Shown here: positions 42,546 to 53,850 of the stretch, in pieces | Layout: every line of letters starts with the position of its first letter | Numbering within the stretch: the stretch's first letter is position 1 | Source of the DNA: Prorocentrum cordatum | Lineage: Eukaryota > Sar > Dinophyceae > Prorocentrales > Prorocentraceae | Assembly: GCA_963575745.1 (NCBI GenBank) | Contig: CAUYUJ010016484.1 | Span: forward strand, 211,696-275,695 | DNA length: 64,000 nt | Direction: 5' to 3' | Translations under genes and position numbers: made by a program | The notes under the pieces: model-generated | Told to the model about the DNA's origin: nothing | Databases searched by the model: none | What the model saw: the letters and a program-made list of their open reading frames with translations, nothing else

Positions 42546-42720
42546 TTTTTCTCTCTCTCTCTCTCTATATATATATGTATATATATGCATATACCGGTGC
42601 GGCTGCTTATTTGTATAATATGTACATATACGCATGAGTGTTTATGTTATATAGCTTGATATGCAAATACGTACATCTATGTGTAATACATGCATAGTTA
42701 TATATATATATATAGCATCC
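42546..42720. repeat. (CT)n and (TA)n dinucleotide cluster
   Basis: CTCTCT run, then TATATA with GTATATATGC variants, then a second TATATA run ending near 42714. AT-rich island. Confidence 0.85.
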
Positions 42721-42812
42721 CGCAAGTGAGGATAATAATGAGAGGGGCGGGCGCGGCCGACGCGGGCGTCGAGCCAGCGGACCTCGTGGCCCTCACCTTC
42801 CCTGTCGATGGC

Positions 42813-43030
42813 GCTCTCCTCCTCCTCCTCCTCCTCCTCCTCCTCCTCCTCCTCCTCCTCCTCCTCTCCTCTCCTCCTCCTCCTCCCTCCCTCTCCCTCC
42901 CTCCTCTCTCCTCTTCGTCGTCGGCGTTCTCGTCCTCATCGTCGTCGTCGTCGTCGTCCGCCTCCTCCTCCTCCTCCTCCTCCTCCTCCACCTCCTCCTC
43001 CTCTTCTTCCTTTTCCTCCTCCTCCTTCTC
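42813..43030. repeat. CCT tract
   Basis: (CCT)n with CGTCGT interruptions. Confidence 0.95.
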
Positions 43031-44135
43031 CTGGGTCGCGGGTGGGTCGCAGGTTTTCCACCTGGAACGAATGCAAAAGAAGCCCGCCGCACGCGCCGAA
43101 AATTTTGGATGGGTCGCGGGGTGGGTCGCGGGTGGGTCGCGGGGTGGGTTGCGGGTGGGTCGCGGGTGGGTCGCGGGTGGGTCGTTGGGTGTGTCGCGGG
43201 TGGGTCTCGGGGTGGGTCGCAAATGGGTCGCCAATTCAAAAGAAACCCGCCGCAGGCGCCGAAGTTTTGGCTTGTTAAGTGAACGTAGTTTGGGTCGCGG
43301 GTGGGTCGCGGGCTCTCCACCTCCACCTGGAAGGAATTCCAAAACAGCGTGCCGCAGGCGCCGAACATTTTGATGTGTACACTGAACGCGGTTCGGGTCG
43401 CGGGTGGGTCGCAAGTTCTCCACCTGGAACGAACGCAACAGAAACCCACCGCAAGCGCCGAAAAAATTGGGTTGGTCGCGGGGTGGGTCGCGGGTGGGTC
43501 GCGGTGGGTCGCGGGTGGGTCGCGGGCGGCTCGCGGGTGGGCCGCGGGTGGGTCGCGGGTGGGTATCGGGGTGGGTCGCGGGTGGGTCGCCGATGCAAAA
43601 GAAACCCGCCGCAGGCGCCGAAGTTTCGGCTTGTTCAGTGAACGTAGTTTGGGTCGCGGGTGGGTCTCGGGCTTTCCACCTCCACTTGGAAGGGATTCCA
43701 AAACAGCCTGCCGCAGGCGCCAAAAAAAATGATTTGTACACTGAGCGCGGTTCGGGTCGCGGGTGGGTCGCAGGTTCTCCACCTGGAACGAATGCAAAAG
43801 AAGCCCGCCGCAGGCGCCGAAATTTTTGGGTGGGTCGCGGGTGGGATCGCAGGTGGGTCGCGGTGGGTCGCGGGTGGGTCGCGGGCGGCTCGCGGGTGGG
43901 ACGCAGGGTGGGTCGCGGGTGGGTCGCCAGTGGCTCGCGGGTGGGTCGTGGGTGGGTCGCCAGGTGGGTCTCGGGGTGGGTCGCGGGCGGGTCGCGGGGT
44001 GGGTCGCGGGTGGGTCGCGGGGTGGGTCGTGGGTGGGTCGCGGGGTGGGTCGCGGGTGGGTCGCGGTGGGTCGTGGGTGGGTCGTGGGGTGGGTCGCAGG
44101 TGGGTCGCGGGGCGGGTCGCGGGTGGGACGGCGAC
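43031..44135. repeat. GGGTCGCGGGT minisatellite with embedded longer units
   Basis: Runs of GGGTCGCGGGTGGGTCGCGG alternate with a ~75-110 bp cassette carrying CCACCTGGAACGAA(C/T)GCAA, GAAACCCGCCGCAGGCGCCGA and GT(A/T)CACTGAACGCGGTTCGGG. This makes a higher-order repeat of about 110-220 bp, with about nine cassettes. Long + (Gly/Trp/Val/Ala/Arg) and minus (Pro/Thr/His/Asp) frames are repeat-driven. Confidence 0.9.
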
Positions 44136-44454
44136 AACAATAAACAACACACACACACACCAAACAACCACAACAACAACAGTCATTTTAAGACTGTTCG
44201 CCCATATCTGCTCGAGTGTCCAATAACGCGTATTTCCCAAACCCTCGATACCCGCCCTCCTCATATTCGATCGAACCCTTTTTGGGGGGTATACCTTTCT
44301 TCCCTGCAGGCCGGGCCCCGGCAAGCGGCGGGACGGCCGCGGACCGTAGGCCTGGCCAGCGGCAGCGCTGATCGGCGCGGCGGCCGCGGACCGTCGACCC
44401 GACCCCAAGAAGGACGGACAGGGGACCGACCACGACGACGACGACGACGACGAC

Positions 44455-45005
44455 GTCGACGATGACGGCGACGACGAGCGAAAGCGAGAGCGAAAGAGAA
44501 CGACAGCAGGGCCACGAAGGACACGACGTAGGCCACGAAGGGCGACAGCGGGGACACGAAGGGAATGCGTATGGGGCCACGAAGTGCGCGAACGAGCGGG
44601 GGCCACGAAGGGCAGACAATGCGGGGCCACAGAAGGCAACAATGGGGCCACTGAGTGTAGCACCTGGGCCACGCAGGACAGCGATGGGGGCCACAAATGG
44701 CGACAGCGGGGCCAGGAAGGGCATGCACATGGGGCCCCAACGGGCGCGACTCCTGGGTGCCTGGGTGTCGGGAGCGCGGTGCTTGGGCAAATTGCAAGAA
44801 ATTCCAACGCACGGGCGCTATTCTTCAGTAAATTGCAAGCAGGTCTCCAGCGAGAGCGCGACTCCAGAGCGCCGGGAGAGCGACTCCTGAATACATTGTA
44901 CGGAAGTCCCAAGCGAGAGCGCGAATTCTAAATAAAATGCGAGGAAGTCTCAAGCGGGAGCGGGAGTCCTGGCTAACTTGTGAGGAAGTCTCAGGCGGGA
45001 GCCGT
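44455..45005. repeat. GGGGCCACGAAGGG repeats and ~50-bp tandem units
   Basis: 44480-44750 has degenerate GGGGCCACGAAGGGC(A/G)A units. 44785-45005 has about four units of AAATTGCAAG..GTCTC.AGCGAGAGCGCGACTCC. Confidence 0.75.
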
Positions 45006-45715
45006 TGTTGTTGGAACCCTGGGGCCAGGGGCACAGTTTGAGCCTCAAGATTTTCCCTGATAAAGAACAGGGTGCGAGCGCTGGGAGGGGCACTTCAATT
45101 GAAAAAATACAATGTGCACCGGTGGGGGGGATGAACAATAATTATTCTTCAGTAGTGAGGGTTCAACATAAATTCGCGTCGCGGAATTCCACTTCAGCCA
45201 CGCACCTAGGGACAGTGAATGACCGTTCGGTTCAGCCCCCTCACTCTGATAATATATATATATACATATATATAAATATTATTGGGCCCTCACGGGCCGG
45301 ACTGGGACCAACCGGGCGGGCCGCGATTCAGACACCCCAGACCGTGCACATGTTTTGCTGTACCAGCTTGCGAATGTCTATGCGTACGTATATGTATATG
45401 CGTGTATGTGTACATGTACATGCACACGTATCTATACATACATATACATATGTATAGAGAGGAGACGTCCAGTATGTATGTATACAATGCATCGATTCAT
45501 CCCCGATCCCCACCCCCTCTCTCCCTCTCTCCCTCTCCAATGCTGCGCGCGCTTCTACTTCTGAGTACGCCTGCCAGATCCGGCCGAAGGCGAGAGGTCA
45601 ACCCCGTCGCTGCTTCCAAGAGGAGGCCTCCCTGGAGCTATTAGTACGGCGTCGCCCCCTCTCCATCGTCTGCTTGCAAGCTGATGCTGAACTCCCGCAC
45701 GTCGTCGCCCCGTCG
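45006..45715. other. No supported gene; ATATAC and ACATGT dinucleotide stretches
   Basis: TATATA at 45250-45280 and alternating GTATATG/CATAC words at 45375-45465, otherwise unique. Confidence 0.5.
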
Positions 45716-45862
45716 GATTGCTGAAAGAAGGAACACTAAACAAAAAGGACAACCCCTTTTTGGTCTCACGAGCGCCTGCGTGGGCGAGGAGCGCTAGAGA
45801 AAAAACCACGGCGACCCCCTTCTGGACCCAAACTGTTCCTGATTTCAGCATCTTGGCTGTAG
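45716..45862. mobile_element. Diverged M1-like MITE, copy 4
   Basis: Inverted segments GCTGAAAGAAGGAACACT and (A)CTGTTCCTGATTTCAGC, with inner GGACAACCCCTTTTTGG and GACCCCCTTCTGG. It has the GGAAC plus CCCC layout of M1 but altered termini. Confidence 0.5.
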
Positions 45863-46734
45863 ATTCTCCACCTCCTCCTTCCCTATCTCATCTTTCTCGT
45901 CCACCTTCTGGTTTCCCACCAGCGTACAAAACGTAACATCCTTCTGCGTGCACTGCCGTTGCCTGGACCGTCGTCACAGTAGGCTCAGAGATGTGAGGCA
46001 TACAACAGCTGTTGCCCACCCGAGGTACGCCCGCCTCCTTGAAGGGCGAATGTGAAAGACGAAACTCGGGGGGTAAAGGGACAGCCGCGATCGTGAAGCG
46101 GAACTACGTTCGCACTTCTCGGGTCCTGAATGTCTGGTCCCCGTCCCGTGCATTCCCGCTCCTTACGTCGACGACTCGATGCCTCGACAAAAGCGCATCG
46201 ACATCAATTGGAACAGATTTCGGCGTAATCAGAAAACCTCATGTCGAAATGAATTTGATGAGGGGCTCAGCGTAGACGGGGGGCGCGGCGAAGAAGAGTC
46301 ACCATCGACCGCTGGCGTCACTGATACAACTGCAGTAACCTTCCTTTCGCTCTGAGATCCCACATACTTCCTCCTTATCATCATCATCTTGGCCCTCGTC
46401 CTCGTCCCCACTTGCTCTCCCACAAACTCTCCTCCAGTGGAGGGATGAGCTCGGGTGCTTTGGGTTGCTGTCGCGAGGAGCGAGCGCGGATCTGTCCGCC
46501 CGAGCCACAAAACGTTGCGGCGGTTCCTGCATGGAGGGGCAAGGGGCAGCGGGAAGCGAGGGAGGGAATGGAGGAGGCGAACGGGGACGGATGCAGCAGG
46601 AGGCGAGAGGGAGCGGCGGGCGGACGCAGAGTCGAACGACAATCCAGATCGAGCGCACCTGTCCCAGTCATGTTCGTCAGCACCGGGGACGAAGGAATCA
46701 CGTGGTGCATGGCTGCGGTGACGGGAGCAAGAGG
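45863..46734. other. No supported gene
   Basis: Unique-looking GC-balanced sequence. Overlapping frames of 85-200 codons lack motifs. Confidence 0.45.
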
Positions 46735-47275
46735 AGGAGGAGGAGGAGGAGGAGGAGGAGGAGGAGGAGGAAGAGGAGGAGGAAAACGAGGAGGAGGAGG
46801 AGGAGGAGGAGGGAGAGGAGGAGGAGGAGGAGGAGAGGAGGAGGAGGAGGAGGAGGAGGGCTGCGGTGACGGGAGCAAACACGACTGGAGCAGGACCCCG
46901 AAACACGGGCGAGCCCGGAGGAGCCCTCTTTTTACTCGCCGGGTGGGGCGACGTGCCGAGCTTGAGTGGCAACACTTGCGTATGGTGTCTGGCAGCCCGT
47001 CGCTGGATTGACGACCCCCCACGCACACTTCCCACCGCCGGGTCTGGGTGCTCGTCTTCCCTCCAATACACACTTCCCACGTGCTCCCACGTCTCTTCCT
47101 GGGAGTCGACGCTTCCTTGTGCCTGCGTGCTCTTTCCCCTCCTCCTCCTCCTCCTCCCCCTCTCTCCTCCCCCCTCCTCTCCTCCTCCTCCTCCCTCTCC
47201 TCCTCTCTCCTCCTCCTCCTCCTCCTCCTCCTCCTTCTCCTCCTCCTCCTCCTCCTCTCCCTCCTCGCTCCCTTC
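46735..47275. repeat. GGA tract, partial R5 copy 6 (47040-47140), CCT tract
   Basis: (GGA)n at 46735-46860. R5 tail landmarks GTCTGGGTGCTCGTCTTCCC, ACTTCCCACGTGCTCCCACG and CTGGGAGTCGACGCTTCC follow, then (CCT)n at 47140-47275. The R5 head is missing. Confidence 0.8.
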
Positions 47276-48015
47276 TCCCTCTCCTTCTCCGAGCAGCTGC
47301 CTCAGCAGCGAGGCGCGCGCACTGTTTTCAGCGGCCCCGCAACGTGCGAAATGCAGGTGCGAGGCAGCGCGGCGGCCGTCCCGGGAAAACGGCTGCCTGC
47401 GCCGGCCGGTGAAACGGAAGGCAGCCTGACCAAATCGCCCGGACAGCATCGACGAGGTGGTCAGGTGGGCGACGAAATGAAACGCGTCGTACGCAAGATG
47501 GCATAGCGACCTCAAGCCACAACTCTCTTCCTCCTTCTCCTCCTCCTCCTCCTCCTCCTTCCTCCTGACGCGGGAAGCTTACGCGCGGCTGTCGGCGCAA
47601 GTGACCCCGTTGATCGCAGGCGACTTATCGACCCCACTCCCCGAGCTCCACCCGAAACACTCGGTCGGTCAGGAGGGGGAATACTGGGATCCTCCCCCAG
47701 GGGGCTATTCGAACGCATCTCCACCGAGGACGGACACCCCCACTTGGTGTATCCCCGAGATTGGTCTCCAAATTGTAGTTCATTCGAAATCCGACAAAGT
47801 CGGGGATCGGTGGGACGCAGAATCACATACTAGTGCTATGTGCCTCTGGTGGAGACGCACGTGCGACCCGAACATGTAGTACAACATCTCGCGGTGCATC
47901 GTCACCCCAGCGGTACGGCCAGAATGCGAACGCAACCGAAAGCCACGCACGACGCACACGTAAGATTCGCATGCTTGGGTGACGCCGATGTGGGTCGCCA
48001 TACCTCGGGGAAACC
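47276..48015. other. No supported gene
   Basis: Short CCT run at 47528-47565, otherwise unique. One segment carries inverted GGGATCCTCCCCC / GGGGGAAT sequence. Nothing recognised. Confidence 0.45.
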
Positions 48016-48206
48016 AAAAGGTGCCGATACCGCCACTCCCTGGACCTCTCTCAGGCCGCGCTCTGGCCAGAACTGCGACGCGCCTCCGGCGGCGGCGACG
48101 GGGGCCTCCGAGGAGGCCCCAAAGAGGGGAGTGGCGACGGGGGCCTCCGAGGAGGCCCCAAAAGGGACAGCGGGGAGAAGAGAGGGTAGAGGTATGGGCA
48201 CCTTTT
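48016..48206. mobile_element. MITE-like family M7, copy 2 (191 bp)
   Basis: Ends AAAAGGTGCCGATACC and GGTATGGGCACCTTTT are inverted. The core duplicates GTGGCGACGGGGGCCTCCGA next to GGAGGCCCCAAA (two tandem palindromes, 48090-48165). A relative is at 36319-36473. Confidence 0.7.
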
Positions 48207-48229
48207 CCCCCTCTCCTTCTCCTCCTCTT

Positions 48230-48360
48230 CTCTTCATCGCCCAAGAGCCTCCTCTCCTCTCCTTCTCTCTCCTCTTCTCCTCCTCTCCTTTTCCTCCTCT
48301 CCTTCTCCTCCTCTCCTCCTTCTCCTCTCCTTCTCCTCCTCCTCTCCTTCTCCGTCACAT
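48230..48360. repeat. CTCCT pyrimidine tract
   Basis: CTCCTCTCCTT-type pyrimidine run, ending just before a C18-like homopolymer at 48387-48402. Confidence 0.9.
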
Positions 48361-48539
48361 ATTTTTCGTCGCCCAACTGACGCCGCCCCCCCCCCCCCCC
48401 GATCTGGGGCGTCCGGCCGGGGCGGGCCGCCGCCGTCCGCGGAGGGGGCCCGCGGTCCGCGCGGGAGCGCCGCGCGCAGTGGGGGCGGCGTGCCGATTCG
48501 GAGCGGTGGAGAGGGCGCTGGGGTGCGCGCGGGGAGGCG

Positions 48540-48975
48540 GGATGGTGATGGTGAGGATGGTGGTGATGGTGGTGAGGGTGAAAACGATGGTGGCAATGGT
48601 GGTGAGGGTGAGAGGATGAGGATGAAGATGATGATGGTGATGGTGATGATGATGAGGAGGATGAAGATGATGAGGATGAGGATGATGAGGATGAGGATGA
48701 TGGTGATGGTGAGGATGCTGCTGATGATGATGAGGATGAAGATGATGCTGATGATGATGATGCTGATGGTGGTGAGGATGAGGATGAGGATGATGATCAT
48801 GATGAGGATGAGGATGAGGATGATGATGATGATGAATCTGAAGATGGTGATGATGATGGTGGTGGTGAGGATGATGATGATGGTGATGATGCTGGTGGTG
48901 GTGATGATGATGCTGATTGTGATGATGACCCTCATATGGTTGCTCATGCTCACGTCGGCAACATCAACATCAACA
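48540..48975. repeat. GATGGT/GATGAG trinucleotide array
   Basis: Interrupted (GAT)n with GGT and GAG substitutions, followed by (CATCAA)n to about 49010. Met/Asp-rich or Ile/Thr-rich frames are due to the repeat. Confidence 0.95.
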
Positions 48976-49010
48976 TCGACACCAACCATAATCTCAACAT
49001 CATCAGCATC

Positions 49011-50280
49011 ATCATGTTCCTCCCCATCGTCATCATTATGATCGTCATGATGAGCGAGGGTAATGGGCGAGGCCCTCTGAGCAGGAGGGCAGGAGGGCAA
49101 GATGAGAAGGGTGACGTACCGACTCCAATACAGCTCGTGGAGTCCAGTTCTGCTCGACCACCTCTCGATGACCGAGCCGCCGATCTTTTGAACTCCGAGG
49201 GGTCCCGAACAAAAAAATGATAAGAGCCACCACCTGTCCAGGGTAAATGGAGATGAGCAGGGGAGAACAGTGGGGAGCTGAAGACGAGGAGAGCAGGAGA
49301 GGAGGACCGGCGAATGAGCAGGAGGAGAGCAGGTCAGGATGAGAAGACAGGGATAGGGGGGGAGGGGTAGTAAAACAAGGATGTGGAGGAGGTGGAAGAG
49401 GTGGAGGATGCGGCGAAGGAGTTGCGATGTAGTACATTCGAGCCGCGGTTCTCGTCGTGCTGCTCCCCCGCATGTACTGTATGCACTGCACTGCAAGCCG
49501 CGCGTACCCCACGAGTACGAGAGCGAACAACCCCACGAAGAGAAAGCCGACTTTGCATACGACCCCCCAATCCAAGAAGTGCAACGTCGCCGCAAGGCCC
49601 AACGCTCAATCACACGACCACGACCAAACGGTCCAGAACTAGATGATCATACCTACCCACAAGAAACGCAACCCACCAGACCCCCTAGTTGGTAACACAA
49701 CGTTGTGGGAAACAAGAATGCGCAATCGGATGCCTTCGCGGCGTATCCGACGCAAATACAAGTCTTTGCCGCGATATGGAGAAATGGAGGGGGGGGAGGA
49801 GCGAGTGGTCCAGCGGGGCCCAGGGGGGAAAGGGAAATATGGAAAGACGAGGGGGGAGACAAGTGAGAAGGGATACTTAGAAAGAGACAAAAGATAGGGG
49901 TGTCTGGGAGACCGGGAGGTCGAGATGGATGGACGAGACAGTAGGAGGCAACGAGGGGGAGGGAGAGACATCGAGAATGGTGGGACGATTGCCCCAGAAC
50001 GGCGGGGCGAGATTCAGGGGATGCGGGAAGAGGAACATTGTAGGACGCGTCCAGAAGAGAAACGGCACCAGTGCCGCAACGATGTCAAATGATAAGGGAC
50101 ATTTCCAGATCGAGAGGCAGAGGGAAGGGGTACAAAGGGGGACGAGAGAGCAACCGGATAGGGAGGGAGAGGGGCGGAACAAGCAGCGCGGGGGTACGTA
50201 TACACACGTAGGTGTATGTGTGTATGATTAATACTATAGATGTGTATACCCAACTAAAACCACGCGCACGCTTCGCGCGC
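49011..50280. other. No supported gene (1.27 kb)
   Basis: Mixed sequence with GAGCAGGAGGAG runs near 49240-49390. Frames are open but motif-free. Confidence 0.45.
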
Positions 50281-50950
50281 TTAGGCTCCAGCACATGATC
50301 CTTGTAGCCGAAGGTGTTCGGCATCGGAGGACATACAGTGAACACGTTTGTGAAAATCCTCTTGGGTCTTAAGACTCTTGGGAGCTTGGTGCGCCGTCTG
50401 AAGGCCATCCTGGAACGTCTTGGGGCCCTCGTGGGACACCTGGGGGGGCATCGTTGGCCTTCCCACGCTGCTCGTCGTCCTTTTGGAGTGCCCCGTGGCG
50501 TTGCATCCCCCCACTTCGAGCGATGCATGGCCCCCCCAGCTCTCAGGAAGGCGCGCCCTGCCTTACCAAGCCCCAAGATGTCTCGAAGAGGGCCTCACAT
50601 AGACCCTAGACGCCCCGAGTTGGCCTCAGGACGGCCCCACCGGATTTAGACAGTGCCCCCCGCGGCCCCCAGGAGGTCCTCCAGAGGCTCCCAAGAACCC
50701 CCAAACGTATCCCGAGAGAGCCACCAAGAATCGATCCCATGTCCCCCAAATGGCTCTTACGACGGCTGGGGGAGCACGGAATTCAAGTTCTAGCGAACTC
50801 TCCTTTTAGCCAAACGTGTTCGGCATCGGAGGACGTATCGTGAACACGTAGTGCGTTCCTTATGACATTCCAGTTGAAAATATTGGAAGCTTGTTGGGCC
50901 GTCTGACGGCCATCCTGGACCGTCTTCGGTCCCCCCAGGCAGCGGTGCCC
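50281..50950. repeat. Diverged ~150-bp direct duplication
   Basis: GTGTTCGGCATCGGAGGACA, GTGAACACGT, TTGG(G/A)AGCTTG and GCCATCCTGGAACGTCTT at 50305-50430 recur at 50817-50935 with the same order. A (GA)n run follows at 50970-51010. Confidence 0.7.
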
Positions 50951-51089
50951 CGTTGTGTGTATGTATATATTGAGAGACAGAGAGGGAGAAAGAGAGAGAG
51001 AGAGAGAGAGACAATTAGCCTGGCGAAGAACCCAACCATATGCAGTTGTCAGTACCGCAGCTGCGGGTTTCATCTTCAATGGAACTCCC

Positions 51090-52640
51090 CATAGGATTAC
51101 GAAACGTGTGAGGGGTGTGCCGAGATGGGTGCCACTGGGGCATTCGGCGAAGCTCCCTATGGGGACATGAAACACGCGCGGGGCGTGCCGACATGGGTGG
51201 CGGAAACGCATGTGCGGGCCGCCACTGGGGCCTCCAGTGGAGCTCCCTATGGGTCCCCGAAACATGATGCTGCTGCGGGGGGGGGGGGCCGGGATGGGTG
51301 GCGGAGACGCATGTAAGCGCCGCTACTGGGGCCTTCGGTGGAGCTCCCTATGGGGCCACGAAGCGCGTGAGGGGTGTACTGGGATGTGTGGCGGGGACGC
51401 ATGTGAGCGCCGCCACTGGGGCCTTCGGTGCAGCTCTCTATGGGGCCACGAAACGTGTGAGGGGTGTGCCGATTGGGTGCGGGTGGTGACGCATGCGGGC
51501 GGCAGCACTGGGGCCTTCGGTGGAGCTCCCCATGGGGCCACGAAACCTGTTGTTGTGAGGGGCGTGCCGGGATGGGTGGCGGGGACGCATGTGAGCGCGG
51601 CCGCTGGGGCCTTCGGTGGAGCTCCCTATGGGGCCACGAAACGTGTGAGGGGTGTGCCGAATTGGGTGGGTGTGGGTGACGCATGTGAGCGCCGCCACTG
51701 GGGCCTCCGGTGGATGATGGGGCCACGAAACCTGTCAGGGATGTGCCGAAATGGGTGTGCGGGACGCATGCGCATGTGAGCGCCGCCACTGGGGCCTTCG
51801 GTGGAGCTCCCTATGGAGCCACGAAACGTGTGAGGGGTGTGCCGAAATGGGTGTGGGTGACGCATGCGGGCGCGGGCACTGGGGCCTTCGGTGGAGCTCC
51901 CTATGGAGCCACGAAACGTGTGAGGGGTGTGCCGAAATGGGTGTGGGTGACGCATGCGGGCGCGGGCACTGGGGCCTTCGGTGGAGCTCCCTATGGAGCC
52001 ACGAAACGTGTGAGGGGTGTGCCGAAATGGGTGTGGGTGACGCATGCGGGCGCGGGCACTGGGGCCTTCGGTGGAGCTCCCTATGGAGCCACGAAACGTG
52101 TGAGGGGTGTGCCGAAATGGGTGTGGGTGACGCATGCGCGCGGGCACTGGGGCTTCGGCGGAGCTCCCTATGGAGCCACGAAACGTGTGAGGGGTGTGCC
52201 GAAATGGGTGTGGGTGACGCATGCGGGCGCGGGCACTGGGGCCTTCGGTGGAGCTTCCTATGGAGCCACGAAACGTGTGAGGGGTGTGCCGAAATGGGTG
52301 TGGGTGACGCATGCGGGCGCGGGCACTGGGGCCTTCGGTGGAGCTCCCTATGGAGCACGAAACGTGTGAGGGGTGTGCCGAAATGGGTGTGGGTGACGCA
52401 TGCGGGCGCGGGCACTGGGGCCTTCGGTGGAGCTCCCTATGGAGCCACGAAACGTGTGAGGGGTGTGCCGAAATGGGTGTGGGTGACGCATGCGGGCGCG
52501 GGCACTGGGGCCTTCGGTGGAGCTCCCTATGGAGCCACGCAACGTGTGAGGGGTGTGCCGACATTGGTGTGGGTGACGCATGCGGGCGCGGGCACTGGGG
52601 CCTTCGGTGGAGCTCCCTATGCAGCCACGAAACGGTGTAC
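51090..52640. repeat. 90-bp tandem array, about 17 units
   Basis: Unit: CACGAAACGTGTGAGGGGTG, TGCCGAAATGGGTGTGGGTG, ACGCATGCGGGCGCGGGCAC and TGGGGCCTTCGGTGGAGCTC. The left half has diverged units of 85-102 bp. From about 51.8 kb they are nearly identical 90-bp units with two shortened by 2 bp. Because 90 is a multiple of 3, every frame without a stop stays open, giving 30-residue repeat peptides on both strands (up to 361 and 413 codons). I regard these as by-products. Confidence 0.95.
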
Positions 52641-52654
52641 TGGGTGGGTGAAGA

Positions 52655-52836
52655 GGAAAGGAGGAGAGGAGGGGAGGAGAGGAGGAGAGGAAAGGAGAGG
52701 AGAGGAGAGGAGAGGAGAGGAGAGGAGAGGAGAGGAGAGGAGAGGAACGCGGGGCACCGTCTCTTCAAAACGAGGACCACACACCACAGGATGGTTGGGA
52801 AAAAGAAAGAAAGATAGTGGCATAGACAGACGTTGA

Positions 52837-52871
<35 letters not shown>

Positions 52872-52985
52872 ACACACAGTGAGACACGCACGCACGCACG
52901 AACGCACAACCGCAGACACACAGACACACAGACACACAGGCACGCAGACAAACAGACACACCGCCACTTTTTTTTTTTTTTTACA
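52655..52985. repeat. (GAGAGG)n, (CA)n, (CAGACA)n and T17 runs
   Basis: Four simple repeats in a row: GGAGA pentamer (52660-52745), CA dinucleotide (52838-52868), ACACAGAC (52900-52965) and a 17-T homopolymer (52967-52982). Confidence 0.95.
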
Positions 52986-53219
52986 ATTACAAGCGCAGAC
53001 GGAGCCAAGTGGCACGAGACGACAGACGAACGGCGGACGAAGACGGGGACGACGGAGGAGGCGCAGGGCGACGGAGGGAGCAGGGGAGGGGGGGAGGGAA
53101 AGGCGCGCGGGGGGCGCCAGCGCCTGGCGCAGCCCCGCTCAGCCTGCGCCGCCGCGCCCGCAGGCGCGGCCGGCTGCGCCCACCGCTCAGCGCCCGGCTC
53201 CGCGCGGCAGGCCCAGCCG

Positions 53220-53850
53220 CGCCGCCTCCGCGACGGCAGCGTGGGCCGCGACCCGCCGCAGGCCCGCCGTCGAGGGCCGCCAGCCCAGCCGCCAGCGCGC
53301 GGCCAACCTCGCCGAGCCGGCCGCGCGTCGAATCGCCGAGCGGCCGGGCGACGGCGCGCGCCGCTGCCCAACCTCCGAGGGCGAGGAAGCAGCGCAGGTC
53401 GTCGCGCAGCTCCCACGTCGCTGGGCTCTCCGCCCTCCCCGCCCTAGGGGAGCCTCTGCAGGCTGCCCCTCCCCCGTGGGAGTCCCTCGCAGGGCCAGGC
53501 GGCGGGCCCACGGGCCCAGCGGGCTGCGGTGGCAGCCCGGGTGCTGCAGCCCATGCTGCGCCAGAGGCCGGCGCTCCGTCGCCTCGCAGCAAGGGCGGCC
53601 CCCAGGCCTCTAGCACGGCGCCTCCCTATTCGTCGGCCCGCACCCCTGGCGCTCGCGGCGGTCCGCGCTGCCGCGGCGGCGTCACCACCGCGGTGCCTGC
53701 CGGCGGGGCGGAGCCGGGCGGCGGGCCGCCTCGGCGCGGCGTGGCTGCAGGCGAGCGCGCCGTGGCGGCCGGGGGCGGGCAGCAGCCCAGCCGCCCAGTC
53801 GAGGCTGTCGTACATGGCCTCGATTTCGTGCTCGCCCGCGTCCAGCGGCA
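53220..53850 (-). CDS. Possible minus-strand gene remnants or exons, product unknown
   Basis: In very GC-rich DNA two minus-strand stretches look more protein-like than their surroundings. One is LDAGEHEIEAMYDSLDWAAG (about 53847-53775). The other is TWELRDDLRCFLALGGWAAA, continuing RAVARPLGDS (about 53419-53300), preceded by an acceptor-like GCCCAG. They are in different frames, so an intron would be needed. The 457-codon + frame over the same DNA is Pro/Arg/Ala-rich and probably the shadow. No domain is recognised. If real, this gene would diverge from the + strand cluster across the AT-rich spacer. Low certainty. Confidence 0.25.

Noticed and set aside
42698-44179. Minus-strand 493-codon ORF with THPRPTRDPP repeats
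   Set aside because: Direct translation of the GGGTCGC minisatellite and the adjoining CCT tract.
51626-52867. Minus-strand 413-codon ORF and + strand 361-codon ORF
   Set aside because: Both arise because the 90-bp unit is a multiple of three and lacks stops; they run out into simple repeats at the ends.
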